Source: Datnioides undecimradiatus
Lineage: Eukaryota > Chordata > Actinopteri > Lobotiformes > Datnioididae
DNA: 64,000 nucleotides
Reading direction: 5' to 3'
Assembly (NCBI GenBank): GCA_008933995.1
Contig: WARS01000025.1
Coordinates: forward strand, 4,819,477 to 4,883,476
The notes below the pieces were generated by a model. That model was given only the letters and a program-made list of their open reading frames with translations. It ran no database searches and was not told the origin of the DNA. Each line of letters opens with the position of its first letter. The first letter of the stretch is position 1. The translations under genes and the position numbers were made by a program. Below are positions 37,441 to 62,400 of the stretch, one piece after another.

Positions 37441-39856
37441 CACTGGCTCTTTGTTTTGGGCTCTGCTCAGTTTGAAGTTGCCTTCTTACAAGCTTTTAAA
37501 CAGGATTAGCACATTAGGAGGAGAACACGCTTTCACCATCCTGGACCTGAGCCAATTTGTTCACTGGCTCCCATAGTCTGAATCTTGATTAAATGCGTCT
37601 GTTTATTCACATGAGTACACATTTGTATCCCTTTAAGTGATATAAAAGTAGATGTTTACAGCTCTTGCCAAGTTTTGGCATTTTTCTTCTTCGCTGCCAC
37701 TTCAGTTACTAATTTAGATATTCATTTTGTTTAATCTATCGGCTTTTCAAAGATATTTTAATCACTGGATTTCTGTTTTCTTTGCAGGCACTGCCCTAGA
37801 AACTCTCCATATCCCCCTTAACACTGAAGACTGGATGTCCAGCCTCACTGACAGTGACGTCACCTTCCTTCCAGACTGCAATAAAGAACGCACTGGGATC
37901 TGCAACATCTCTGATACTTGGGACTCCACAACCTCCTCAGACGTTAAGCCTACACAGAACGTCACTGCCACGAACCAATCAGCGAACCCCTTCCTGATCC
38001 CAGCTCCACTCATGTTGGTGCCACTGTACACTGACTGGAACAGCGCCATGGCAGCTTGGGGCCTGGCCTGGGATGCACATGTTTACGGTGCTGGTTGCGC
38101 CTTTGCAATGCTAACTTTAGCCTCAGCACTCAATCTGCTTTGCTTGCCGCTACGATGCCCTTCCGGATGCGGCTACTTTGCCCTGGTCAGTCTGTTTCTA
38201 TTAGCTGCAGGTTGCACCAGATCTTTCTCGCTCCTGTATGATGCTTATGGCCACCAGGACCGTTTACCTTCTACAGAGGCCTCGCTGATGCTCTACGAAG
38301 CACCATTTCCCTGCTTGACTGCAGCTTTCGGTCTGGTTTTCCTTCTCCTTTCCATGCGCTCAAGAATGCAGCTCTCCTACTCAGCCTTCCAGAGACCCTG
38401 TTTCCTGGCCTGTCTGGTTTTCCTGCACTTTGCTGCTGCATTTGGTCCCGTGACATTGCTGAAGTTTTACCAACAGAAGCCTCTTTGCCTCTTTCTTTCC
38501 CTCATCTCCCGTGGAGCCTTTGTAGCGCTGGCCACATTTCTGTCTGCTGCCTATTTTGTGTTCTATATCTACGTGCGGGCAGATTCAAAGCACATCTACC
38601 ACCTGAATAACACATCTCCGACACCTGCTGAGCGCTACAACCGCTGCCCCTTTGCTGAGAGCCGGGACTGGGACCGTGCAGCAGTAACTGTGTGTCTTTC
38701 AGCATTGTTTTCTTTAGCATGTGCAGGACTGCAGTTATACGCAATTCTCAACGCTATGGGTGTTGCGGGTGGAGAGGAGGTCTTCCTCCCTTGGCCATGG
38801 TGGGCTTTTCAGTTCAGCTGCAGACTGTGTGAGCTCGGAGTTTGTCTCACCTTAGCCTTGGTGGTGGCACAGCCAGTGTACTGCTCTGACCACCTCCCAG
38901 CTGCAGGCAGCTGCTGGACTGAACTGTTGGCATCCAAGTCACCCATCCTGCCTGGGAGCTACCAGTGGACCTTGAGCCAGCAGGAGAAGCTTGCCATTGT
39001 TGATACAGTTGGGCTTGGAGAGACAGAGAGCCTTCCTCTTTACACTCTGATGGATGAGAGGCTTGGTAGCAGTTTGAACGGACTGGACCTTCTCTACCAC
39101 AGCAACCGGGCCTTGGCCTACAGAGACCTCGACTTGGATCTGGACTTACAGGGTTCAGAAAAACCAGGGGATGGAGGAGGTGAAGAGCCCTCAGGTGGAT
39201 CCTCCTTTACCAGTGACTCCACCACAGACCTGCGGCCACCTTCACCCATTAACCTGCGGCGCAGCATAGATGAGGCACTCTTCAGTGAGGCCCTCTTTCC
39301 CATGAGCCTCTTTAGCCCCACAAGACCTATTCGCTGCAGTGATCTATCCATCAACAACCACTGTGCACTTCCCAGCAATGGCCTCTGTGATCCCCTCTCA
39401 GATGATCATGGTCTTTATCGGACCTCTTCCTGTGTGGAGATGGCATCTAAACCCCAACCCCCTTGCACCCAGTCTCAAGGAGACACTGTTGTAGGTTCTC
39501 CACCGTCTCCCTCCCTGTCCTCCTCCTCTAGCTGTTCATCTCCTGAACGTTGGAGGGACAGCTCTTCCTCCTGTTCCCTCTACCGAGCTTCTCTCGGAGG
39601 CTCCTCACTGGTTCTCTGCCCAAGCCCAGAGAGACAGCCTCGTCAGCATCCCCAGCAAGGGGGCCACGTGCCGACCATTAGTCACCAGGGCCATGCTGAC
39701 CCACAGAGACACTATCAAACACTGGGCGGAGCCTCACAGGAGAGCCTGGACCTGGATATGTCGTCTGAAGCCGACCGTTCTGTGCAAGAGGAGTTCATCA
39801 GTGTTTGCAGACAAATCGATGCTTTGAGCATCTGCAGTGAGACAATTGATTTATAA
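23817..39856 (+). CDS. prrt4: Proline-rich transmembrane protein 4
   Basis: Three coding exons, 23817-24864, 31055-31198 and 37788-39856, join in phase 1 each time (G|AG Glu350; G|GC Gly398) to 1086 residues; human PRRT4 has about 900. The start Met (23817) opens a signal peptide (LLRTLGFCFCWCFLLF), followed by a Ser/Thr/Pro-rich, mucin-like ectodomain to about residue 480 with Asn-X-Ser/Thr sites (NIS, NVT, NQS). About seven hydrophobic segments lie between residues 494 and 765, and a Ser-rich cytoplasmic tail ends EEFISVCRQIDALSICSETIDL-like at the C-terminus. The multi-pass core followed by a Ser-rich tail is the PRRT3/PRRT4 architecture, and adjacency to impdh1 identifies PRRT4. The molecular function of the family is not established; expression is mainly neural. 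It converges with impdh1. Confidence 0.85.
26630..26830. promoter_or_regulatory. GC-box segment inside prrt4 intron
   Basis: tcggggcggggagt is a consensus Sp1/GC box, within a CpG-containing stretch (gtcgcggcat, gagcgcacac, cagccgctcgccagtcgc). The surrounding intron is AT-rich. It may be an internal promoter or enhancer; no exon donor is assigned. Confidence 0.3.
28853..28870. repeat. (GT)n microsatellite
   Basis: Nine GT units. Confidence 0.9.
29588..29910. repeat. Diverged interspersed repeat (acacaggtga / acaggaaat type)
   Basis: The series cgcagggaacaggag, gacccaaat, acaggaaacatgaa, aacaagacacaggtga, ggaacaggaagt, aaaacaggaaatag, gcatgaca follows the layout of a common fish repeat that ends in ...catgacag. 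No coding capacity. The family name cannot be fixed from sequence alone. Confidence 0.4.
31055..31198 (+). other. prrt4: prrt4 small acidic exon
   Basis: 144 bp between acceptor gtcttcccag and donor acag|gtgagc. It encodes LPGKEDKEDEEAEEG and a Ser/Thr/Pro run (residues 350-397). Both phases match the neighbouring exons, which is the main support for the exon. Confidence 0.75.
32196..32216. repeat. (GAGT)n microsatellite
   Basis: Five tandem GAGT units. Confidence 0.9.
33195..33600. repeat. Diverged interspersed repeat ('gtcacccataggttt...agccagtctcaagtgg' type)
   Basis: Contains ccgtagacttgaaatac, gatgtcacccataggtttc, gccatgcccttaataatta, ttggagccagtctcaagtgg and ccattcg in the order of a widespread fish repeat. 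It is old and non-coding; its class (DNA transposon derivative or SINE) is not decided here. Confidence 0.45.
37407..37439. repeat. (AC)n microsatellite
   Basis: 16 AC units, 350 bp before the last prrt4 exon. Confidence 0.95.
37788..39856 (+). other. prrt4: prrt4 terminal exon with membrane core and tail
   Basis: Acceptor ttctttgcag ends at 37787; the exon stays open for 689 codons to TAA at 39854. It holds the hydrophobic segments (for example GCAFAMLTLASALNLLCL, ACLVFLHFAAAFGPVTLL, VTVCLSALFSLACAGL, VCLTLALVVAQPVYC) and the Ser-rich tail. This is the largest open frame in the window. Confidence 0.9.
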
Positions 39857-40590
39857 AGGACAGCCTGGTCAAATGAGGGTTTCAGTGAGGACTTACAGAG
39901 GAGGGTGTCTGTCTGCTTTGTGTGGCGAGATGACTGTCAAGGGTTTTTTACAGCCTATTTGGTAGTGCATGGTAGCTTTTGTGTACACCATAAAATACCT
40001 GTAACTGCCAAAATAAGGTTTCTGGAGATCTGATGAGCTTTTGTGAGTGAATGTCTACGAGGGTCTAAGTGCCAAGAATGTCAAAAGCCAAACGGTTATT
40101 TGTAACTTTTACATGTTTGATAAAAGGCTGGTGAAGTTTGATATATAGTCAAAAGAATAGTAACATTTTACTGAGTGGCGATAACAGGACTTTATTTGTA
40201 CAAATGTTTTTATTGCATTACAACATTCCAATAGATAGTACTGTGACTTAATTAAGCACTTATTAAATACTACTGAAGCCCTACCCTTTCCAACCCAGAA
40301 TATCGCCGTTAAGCCTCATGTTGAATAAGTGGGATTAGATTTAAGTTTGTCAAACTATAATAAACTCTCCATATCAATACGCCAAATATTTTACTTGCAG
40401 TTATGGTGCAGCAGTGACCTCTACTGGTAAAACACACTATGTTACCTTTATCCTCCTACATTTATCACCAATGGACTGTGCTTTTACACACACGCTGACA
40501 TCTTCTCTGACCGGCTTACTAAATTATTTATGTTTAAACATAACTGTGCTCAATACATTGTTTAATAAAGTTTTGTTTTATAGCATTTGG
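39857..40590 (+). other. prrt4 3' untranslated region
   Basis: AT-rich sequence after the prrt4 stop with AATAAA signals at 40359-40364 and 40564-40569 (tttaataaagttttgtttt). The second, followed by a T-rich stretch, is the better end candidate. Confidence 0.5.
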
Positions 40591-41233
40591 CTTTTTGTTA
40601 ACTGATGTGGCATCCAGCAATGTCTATGTTCAATGAGACAGCAGTCCACACAGTTTGATTTATTTATTCGTCTTTACCATATTGAACAGCAAAAGCAACT
40701 TTCCTCTTCTGAGTGTTTTACTGTAAACATGTTTTGAAGTGATATTCCTCAAAAACCCATCACAGATTTATTGAATACCGAGTCTTTGCCATCCATCTAA
40801 AGAGCACCTGTGTATTGTTTTGGTTGCTGGTTGCAGAAGCTACCAGTGCGTTCTGGCAACATAGTGAAATAAGCTGAAATCATAAAAAAGAGCAACACTA
40901 AAACAAAAAATAAAATAAAAAATAATAAAAAAATTGTAAACCTAGTTTCTCTCAACACTATATTTGTGCTTTTTAGATGGACCTCCAGGACTCAGTACTT
41001 CACAAATAAGACATTTTACAAACCTGAATTTTCTCTTTAGATGTAAAACGGAAAACAAGCAGCCGTCATTTCCAACTGAATATAGGTATATACTGTATTT
41101 CTCCATATATTCTCATGTACATTTTCTTGCAATCAAACCCAACTACAAGGCTTTTGTTAGTCAAGTGAACCCTGTGCAGGGTAAAGTACATTAGCACGTT
41201 AGAGAAAGCAACTCAACTCTTAGAATCTGGGAC

Positions 41234-41261
41234 TTTATTTTTTTTTTTTTTTTTAAAAAAA
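41234..41261. repeat. Poly-T/poly-A tract; possible impdh1 polyadenylation signal
   Basis: tttatttttt... followed by AAAAAAA. On the minus strand the left end reads AATAAA (41234-41239) and could end a long impdh1 3' UTR or the unknown transcript described at 41,867. Confidence 0.3.
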
Positions 41262-41390
41262 GGAAAAAATTACATCGGGCCAAAAGGACATCCAGTATGA
41301 AAATGTTAGAAAAGCCTAGACCTACGTAAGCTGAATGATAAACACAGCAATACTGTTTCAAAGTACGAAAAAGAGGCGACAGGGGGTGTA

Positions 41391-41453
41391 GCATTATGCA
41401 TTTTCACTGAGCTGTGCGGCCTTTATCCATCCCCGGTTCAAGGCATATCTCTG
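41391..41453 (-). other. Exon-like acceptor downstream of impdh1 (unknown transcript)
   Basis: On the minus strand a good acceptor (ttgtttcttttaccag) precedes agatatgccttgaaccgg. Only very short frames follow, so if real it is untranslated or noncoding sequence. It could pair with the donor at 41,867. Confidence 0.25.
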
Positions 41454-41866
41454 GTAAAAGAAACAAATAAATCAGAAGTAAAATAAACCTACAGAGGAGA
41501 AACCTGTGCCACACTGTGAGAACAGTTATGTTAAGCGACAAGGTAAGGAGCGACTGGTTGGCGCCAATTTTGGTTTTGAAGTTACAAAAGAAGAGTGTCA
41601 GAGGAGGTGTAAAGACACTTGGCAGTATGTATGCAATTACAATAAAGCAGAATATAAATAGAGCCATGTTTGGCTTAGTGAAAAAACAAACATGCATATC
41701 AAAAACACTACATGCTCCATTCTTCGCCCCCGAGACTATACAGGTATAATATAAAGTTTGTTTTATCTAAAAGTATTGAAATTATGGCCAGAGGAAACTG
41801 TCCTTACCATTCTCAACTATTTTTTTTTTTTTGATTGATTTTGATTTTAGGTTCTCTTAAACATAC

Positions 41867-42180
41867 CTGATTCTTCAGCTTTTGGTCCCTTCCATGCTCA
41901 ACATATGAACACTACGCACTGAGATGGGACACTGACTAGTTGCCTCAAGACGTTTTTGACGGGGGAAAATGAACGTCCACAGAGGTAACGACTGTGGGTT
42001 TGGGTTCTCTCGGGTTCTACCGACTGCAGGTGACGCTGGAGGATACGAAGTCGACAGGATAACCGCCGTGGCCAACACGCACAACCACAACACAGGAAGT
42101 AAACGATATTGCGCTGAAATATACGCGGCTACTGTTCATGACGTAGCTTATACCGGCGATGACTTTGAAAAAGCAAAACA
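41867..42180 (-). promoter_or_regulatory. CpG-rich promoter-like segment between prrt4 and impdh1 3' ends
   Basis: CpGs cluster strongly here (tacgtcat CRE-like, gccgcgtat, cacggcggtt, gtcgacttcgt). On the minus strand the block ends in an excellent donor, gaatcag|gtatgt, at 41,867. No ATG-initiated minus-strand frame reaches the donor without a stop. A plus-strand frame from ATG 41969 is open for 115 codons (aaaATGaac) but resembles nothing I know. In mammals HILPDA neighbours IMPDH1, but no HILPDA-like sequence is visible. Best described as an unassigned promoter and first exon. Confidence 0.35.
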
Positions 42181-42826
42181 TAAAAGTAAGATTGCCATGA
42201 CACACCGACACACTGCACATAGAGAGACAAGTGTTTTGTCTAGTTTTCTGCACGTACGTACTAGTGTGTTTAAGAACTGGGATGTGAGATGCTTCCGACA
42301 GGGAGCGTGCTGGTAAGCGTGGATCCCAAAAAAGGAGATGCTGATGGGATCTGCATGATGGCTGTTTACTATTAACAGGACACATAAACACAGTGCACCT
42401 TCACTTTGTTTGTCCCAACGCATGTTTTTAAAGTATTTCACGCACTCATAGCCCACCAAACATGCACACAGCTCATTCTCTCACTACCGTCAACACACAT
42501 GCAAAATCTGGTTCGGCTGCATACTTGAGATACAGGTGTGTATGCCGGTCTGAAAACCCTGATGCGCCGCTTCTTGAGTGCAAAATCCCAGGTGTTCAGA
42601 GAGTCGGGTGTCAGTTTGAAGATTCTCACTCTGCTACGTTGCCTCTTTCCTCCCCAGGGCAGCTGGCTTGTATCAGAGAGAGAGTGATAGTGGATACGAT
42701 GCAGGGGAGGGCAGAGAGCGTGGAGTTTGTGGTGCGCATTTTAGCAGAGGTGTCGATTTTAACATTTGGTCACTGTTAGATTGGGTAGGTCACGTCCGCT
42801 GCTGATCTGCACTCGACTCCCCCCTT

Positions 42827-57221
<14,395 letters not shown>

Positions 57222-57900
57222 AGTCAGTCCAAGGTCTTTAAACAGAATTTCCAGAGATTAGTGAAACTATGAAAGTTACATCTCGTCCAAAACAAGAGGC
57301 TTCTGGAAACCCAGAGTTAGTATGAACATTATAACTCAAGTTTGATTACATTTAGGAGTCACGATGCAAACAATGCTTTTGTTTCGAAATATTCTTATCT
57401 GAATTCCAGTGTCTGCTCTATTTACTCTGCCGCTGCCCTCCAGATTATGGAGCTGCATAGGTGTTCCCACTGAGAGAAAAACAGAAAAAACACACACCAG
57501 TGTCAGGCTACTCCGTCTGCCCCTGCACAGGATGCACCTGCCTACAAAAAGGCAAGCAGCCACCTCTAGGCGTGTCAATAGAGGGCGTCACCTAGGAGAT
57601 TCTCCCAGTGAGAGGGTGTCGTCGTGGAAATGATGCCAGCAGCAGAGCGTTGTTGTGGAGAGGCTGTTTGTGCCGATGTCTTTGAAGTCTTGGAGAAGCG
57701 TCTCTGTCATGAAGGCAGAGTGTAATGGACAGGGCACACGTAAGGCCCTGTACTGTACTTATATGTGGGATAAAGCACTCATTGCCCTGAGCGTTTCTCT
57801 GCGAGTTGAATGGAGTGAGTGGTACTATCCTGCTGAGTGCTCTCTATGTCTTGCTCCCTCTCTGTGTTTGAGTTAATCCTGCTTTCTCGCAGTGGCACCA
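57222..57900 (-). promoter_or_regulatory. Candidate retinal promoter region of impdh1
   Basis: Upstream of the retinal-type ATG the sequence has a TTAATCC CRX/OTX-type site at 57873-57879 and a TGCTGA (NRL/MARE half-site) at 57831-57836, 37 bp apart. No TATA box stands at a usable distance. Motifs this short occur by chance; the assignment rests mainly on position. Confidence 0.3.
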
Positions 57901-58390
57901 CAGTGCTTTCACAAAGAGGATTTCAGAATTAGAATGGACAGGACAAGAGACGAGCTTTGCGAAGAGAGCAGCACATTTCTACATCAAGATCCTCACTGTG
58001 GTGTCATGTTTTTTATTTGTCTCAGTGAGCTAAAACCAAACACACAGCAAACATAGCACTTCAGAAATGTTTTTTCCGGACCTGGATGATAAATTTAGCT
58101 CCTCATGCCAGCACCCAGGGGCGTGATTTGTATTTGCCTCTTGTGCTTTTGTGCAGGCCTTGCAGAAAATGTCGGTTTTCGATGCATAGCTGAGCAAAAC
58201 CGGGGCCAAGCAAAATGAGTCTGCATTAAAATAAGCTCTGGTGAAACCACTCCACTTCCTTTTTAAAAAAAATAATAAATCCAGAGGCCACAATCTAACA
58301 CAGCATGTACTTGTACCTTGACACTGCTGAGTGAAGCTTGCACCAAAGTGTCAGAGTGTTACATAATCACTGCTAATGAAAGAATATTGC

Positions 58391-58409
58391 AAAAAAAAAA
58401 AAAAAAAAA
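58391..58409. repeat. Poly-A tract
   Basis: 19 consecutive A residues; no target-site duplication or element body was recognised next to it. Confidence 0.9.
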
Positions 58410-59094
58410 TCCTTGAAGGTCTGCAGACATGGTTTTTCTTACAGCACCACCATTTTCACATGTCAAACTGGTCCTTTTTGACACAGGGGTGTAAACTTTG
58501 TCCTTACCTGGATGTACATACAGTATGCAGTGTAATTTTGTTTTTGTGAGAAACATTTTAGCCAGTGGAAAGGATTCCCATCCACACATAAGACACATGT
58601 GTGCTGTCACTCTCGTCAAAGGGATCACCTCCAGGTGACTGACTGTTTGTGACAGTTGGTGAGACGTTAAGATGGAAAATCCTCTTAGCCCGTCCTCTGA
58701 GGTTCTAGTGAGTTCCCCCACTTACGACTCATTATAAACACATGGTAACGGAAACCACTCACCCACACAATGAAAATAAGAGGAAACGGTCTCTTTGTAC
58801 CAAGGATAGATTCTGAGCATAAACATTTATAATGGATGGTGCCACTTTGTGTTTAAACTCCTGCTGCAGTCGACATTTAAAATAATGTAATCTGCGGCAT
58901 TAAAGCTTTAGAGTCTCATGCAAAAGGCATGGGAGCACATGTCCTCGGGTCGCACACGGTCCCTCCTCTCATTCAATTACATTTATCATAATGAACATCA
59001 TGTGCACAATGTGGATACTCATTGACTGACTGAGACAAATTGGAGTCATAAGATTTGACACAAGGGTAACCATTTCCCAACAAAGGAGTACTGC

Positions 59095-59095
<1 letters not shown>

Positions 59096-59133
<38 letters not shown>
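59096..59133. repeat. (TG)n microsatellite
   Basis: About 18 TG units with one C near the right end. Confidence 0.95.
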
Positions 59134-60868
59134 AGAATGACTGGCCATTGAAGACATTATCCATCAGACGATCTGAATCTACAGTAGAGTTGTAATTAAT
59201 TTCATGTCACAGTGCTTTGACACAGCATAGGCCTCTTTTAAAGTAATACACGTCACTGAAACTGCAGGGTTCAAGAAAAATATCCTCTAAGAAGTCATAT
59301 TCTGTAAGTAACACATTCGATCAGAATTATAGTGAGTTTTATTTAAGTATAATTAATATATAAAATAAAACACAAATATCCTCTCATTTCAAAAATATGT
59401 TTTATGTTTGTTGTTTCTAATGTTATTCAAAGAGGGAAAGAGTGAATCATTTTCCTGATTTTGGACTGCTGCTCTTATATAGCACATAAAGGGTCAAGTC
59501 AATTTTAATGCATAATTCAAAAATCACAAAGTAGTCTCAGAGGATACAACAGCTGTAGCTGTTTAAATACTCCACTGTACTCCAAGTAAACACCACTGAT
59601 GGTACATGTTTAGATTAGTCATAAGGATTTCTTCAAGGTTGTATAATGTATTATGTGGTTGTGGTGAAAGCATTTTCTTACATCAGAGAGAGTTAGAAAC
59701 AAGAAAGTCCCAGGGCAAAATTCAGAGTTGGGCCAGTGCCACCTACTGCTTCCTGTGTAGAGCGCATGTACTCTTTCACATATGTATTCAGAATTAGGTA
59801 CAAAGTGCACAAAAGGCTACACCAGCCCAGCCGGTGCACCCCTGCTGGTGCTGATTTGATTAAAAACAATATATGCAAACTTAAAATACTGAAATAATTA
59901 ACTAAACTAAAAACCCAGGATTTAGCTTAGTTTGAGTTGGAGCTCAGTTAGATTCCTTCTTAGGAAAAGAGGAATTTGAAAGACCTGTGTTTTTAAAGAG
60001 GAAGCAATTCAAGCATTCAGTGTCTGTCAGTGAAACTTCATCTCTGAGGTTATCAATTTTAGAACATGCACAACAAAAACATCTGTATTGATATGAACAT
60101 ATCTGATTGGATGTCTTAGGAGCAAAGCAGCAAGACAGGTGAGTGCTGCAGATTTCAAAACTGCATCAACTCTAATAACAAGTGAGGGAAAACAATATTT
60201 TTAGTTCTTTGGAATCGACAACGTGTCTGAGACAAAAATCATGTTGTAACGTAAGCCTAAGGAAATTCTTGGACAACATTAATCTCTACTGGAACACTAG
60301 TCTCAACATGTCAACATGTTTGCTGTGTCTATTTTGTTTCCACATTAAGACTGAGAAGGTCATAAACACACTGAAGGCAGGACGATCAAGGAGCGTGCCA
60401 GTGGGATCTTATTCACCAGAGAATGAAAAAGAACAAGGCAAACAGGATTTTTAAAAACTTAATTCCAGAAGATTTAAAACTCAGAAACTCAAATAGTGAC
60501 ATGTGGCAGAACAGAGACTCACTCGATCAATAAAATGGACCAAATCCATGGGGGGAATGTATGTAGACTGGCCAGACCATTTAACAGACACAACGGGTGG
60601 AATAGAGCAAGATAAACAATCATTTAACAACAACAATCATTTAAAATTAAACATACCAAAAGATGACTGACACTAAACTGCAAAACGCACAACTAACTCC
60701 AAAATACATACACAAACCAAAGGCTCTCTGTGCATGCCCCCCTTGCTGGGGCAGTCTTTTGGTATAGTCCATGGCCCAGGTGTAGGCTTTTAACACTGCT
60801 AATTGTTTCAGTCACTTTGCTGGTTGTGCTGATCACCTGCTTGCACAGACCAGCGGCACAGTTAATCT

Positions 60869-60905
60869 CAAAAAAAATAAATAAAATAAAATAATAATAA
60901 TAATA
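60869..60905. repeat. A-rich (ATAA/ATA)n simple repeat
   Basis: caaaaaaaataaataaaataaaataataataataa-type low-complexity sequence. Confidence 0.85.
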
Positions 60906-61272
60906 GCATAAAGATTTGGGGCAAAAGGTAAAATAAAAGTGAAAGTCAAGGTGGGTGGAAAAGTCAGTGAGGCCTTAGCTACAGTGAAGCAGAGAAACAG
61001 ACCTTTTTCCCCACAGAGGAAAAAGCACATGTGGAATAAGATCGTTAACAATTATAATAACTTTCTCTTCATGTAAGTGGACCAGCAAGCCATGATGGTT
61101 TGCAAATGTGCACAAAACCTGGACCCTCAAACTGACTCACTTAAATGGAATGCAGCCATTATTAATGCAGTTTATTACATTTGTGATTGTACTGCTGTGG
61201 CATGTCGAGCTTCTCACCTGGTGCTGGTATTGTGCATGTTGGCGCACTGTCACGGCTTACTGGAAAAGTGAA

Positions 61273-61291
61273 TAGCATAGCATAGCATAGC
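61273..61291. repeat. (CATAG)n pentanucleotide repeat
   Basis: About four tandem units of CATAG. Confidence 0.9.
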
Positions 61292-61613
61292 AGAACCGGA
61301 GTTAATGTTACCGGTGAAACCTGTACTTTTCCAACTATGACAATCTGCCCAGAAAAGGTCTGTTATAACATAAAATAACATTAAAAACTACAAACGGTAA
61401 ATTATAAAGAAAAATCAGGTGTTTAATCTGTTGTCTGTAGAATTTTATATCATACTAAAACTTGTTTGGGCTCTTAATTGTCACACACTGACATCTAGTG
61501 GATGCAATGATTTATTGCCCCTACAGACCACTATCATTTCCCGAATAAGCTATTTCATTAAAGGTCAGTATTCTTACTGTTCTGATTTGCTGTATTTGAC
61601 TCTGTTCTTGCAG

Positions 61614-61751
61614 GAAGGATCCTTCACTTACCGTAGCTGCAGCGCTCTAGTTGATATGCTGCAGCATGCCAGGGTTTCTGATTCATATCTTGTAAAAGTT
61701 GAATGTGCCAAATGTTTGGTGTTGATTTGCGAGTTATCTCTACATCTGTGA
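61614..61751 (+). other. Exon-like open stretch, unidentified
   Basis: A good acceptor (tgactctgttcttgcag) is followed by 45 open codons, from EGSFTYRSCSALVDML through LVKVECAKCLVLICELS, to TGA. The peptide is amphipathic and could suggest an ARM/HEAT-type helix pair, but I recognise no family, there is no convincing donor, and a related segment at 63,033-63,075 suggests it may be part of a repeat. Real exon, pseudo-exon and repeat all remain possible. Confidence 0.2.
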
Positions 61752-61989
61752 TATCATCCTTATGGTAAACTACGCTGGTAGCTCTGTCACCAGTTCCACA
61801 TTGAACATGTGACTTAAACGTATGCAAGTAATCAGGAAAATGTGCTTCAATTATTAAAGAAAATAGAAAAGTAAAAGTACTAGTGCATTATTTAAAAGCA
61901 GGGTTTTACTGTTGCGCTTGTTTTAACTATCACTATTGTACTTGTTTAACTAGCACTTTTACATCTTTTACTTTATATATTAATCTGAT

Positions 61990-62150
61990 GATAATTTTCT
62001 CTACCAATCAATTATTTGCTTTGTAAAACTCAGGAAAAAGTGAGAAATTCTGTCATTAGCACCCAGAGACAAGCTGACAATGCTTGTTTTGCCAAACCAA
62101 ATGGTCCAAATGTCAAAAATATATATATTTAAAATATTTAATTAAATATC
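61990..62150. repeat. Fragment of the 'agagctgcaa' MITE-like family
   Basis: accaatcaattatttgct, tcaggaaaaagtgagaaattc, agacaagctgacaatgc, cttgttttgccaaaccaa and tggtccaaa match, in order and opposite sense, the family seen at 14,735-14,960. Confidence 0.5.
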
Positions 62151-62224
62151 AAATTAAACTTTTACCCATCAGACACATGAAATGTTTTCCCATGATAAAT
62201 ACTTGAATTTGGAAAGTACCTAGC

Positions 62225-62400
62225 CAATCATAAAATAATTGTAGTGGAGTAAAAAGGGTTCCCGTCTGAAATATGCTGTGCAGCTTCACAGTGGAGTGGA
62301 TGTTTAAAATTAAAACCCATTTTAAGTGCTAAAACCTTTTTGTGATAAGTACAGCACTTCGGTAAATGTACTTAGTCACATTTCACTACTGACTGATTGC
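62225..62400. repeat. Fragment of the CTCCACTACATTT-type repeat (reverse sense)
   Basis: gtagtggagtaaaaaggg, tcccgtctgaaatatg, cagtggagtgga and cacttcggtaaatgtactta follow the reverse-complement consensus order. The copy is disrupted. Confidence 0.5.

Larger units (their letters stand above)
31199..37787 (+). other. prrt4 intron between second and third coding exons
   Basis: Holds a (GAGT)n run, one interspersed repeat (33,195-33,600) and a (CA)n run at 37,407. No additional exon or RNA gene is recognised; the open frames here are short and unsupported. Confidence 0.5.

Noticed and set aside
41404-41697. Minus-strand 97-codon frame as an alternative impdh1 C-terminal exon
   Set aside because: The true YEKRLY exon with correct phase is at 42,848-42,827; this frame ends in a non-homologous tail.
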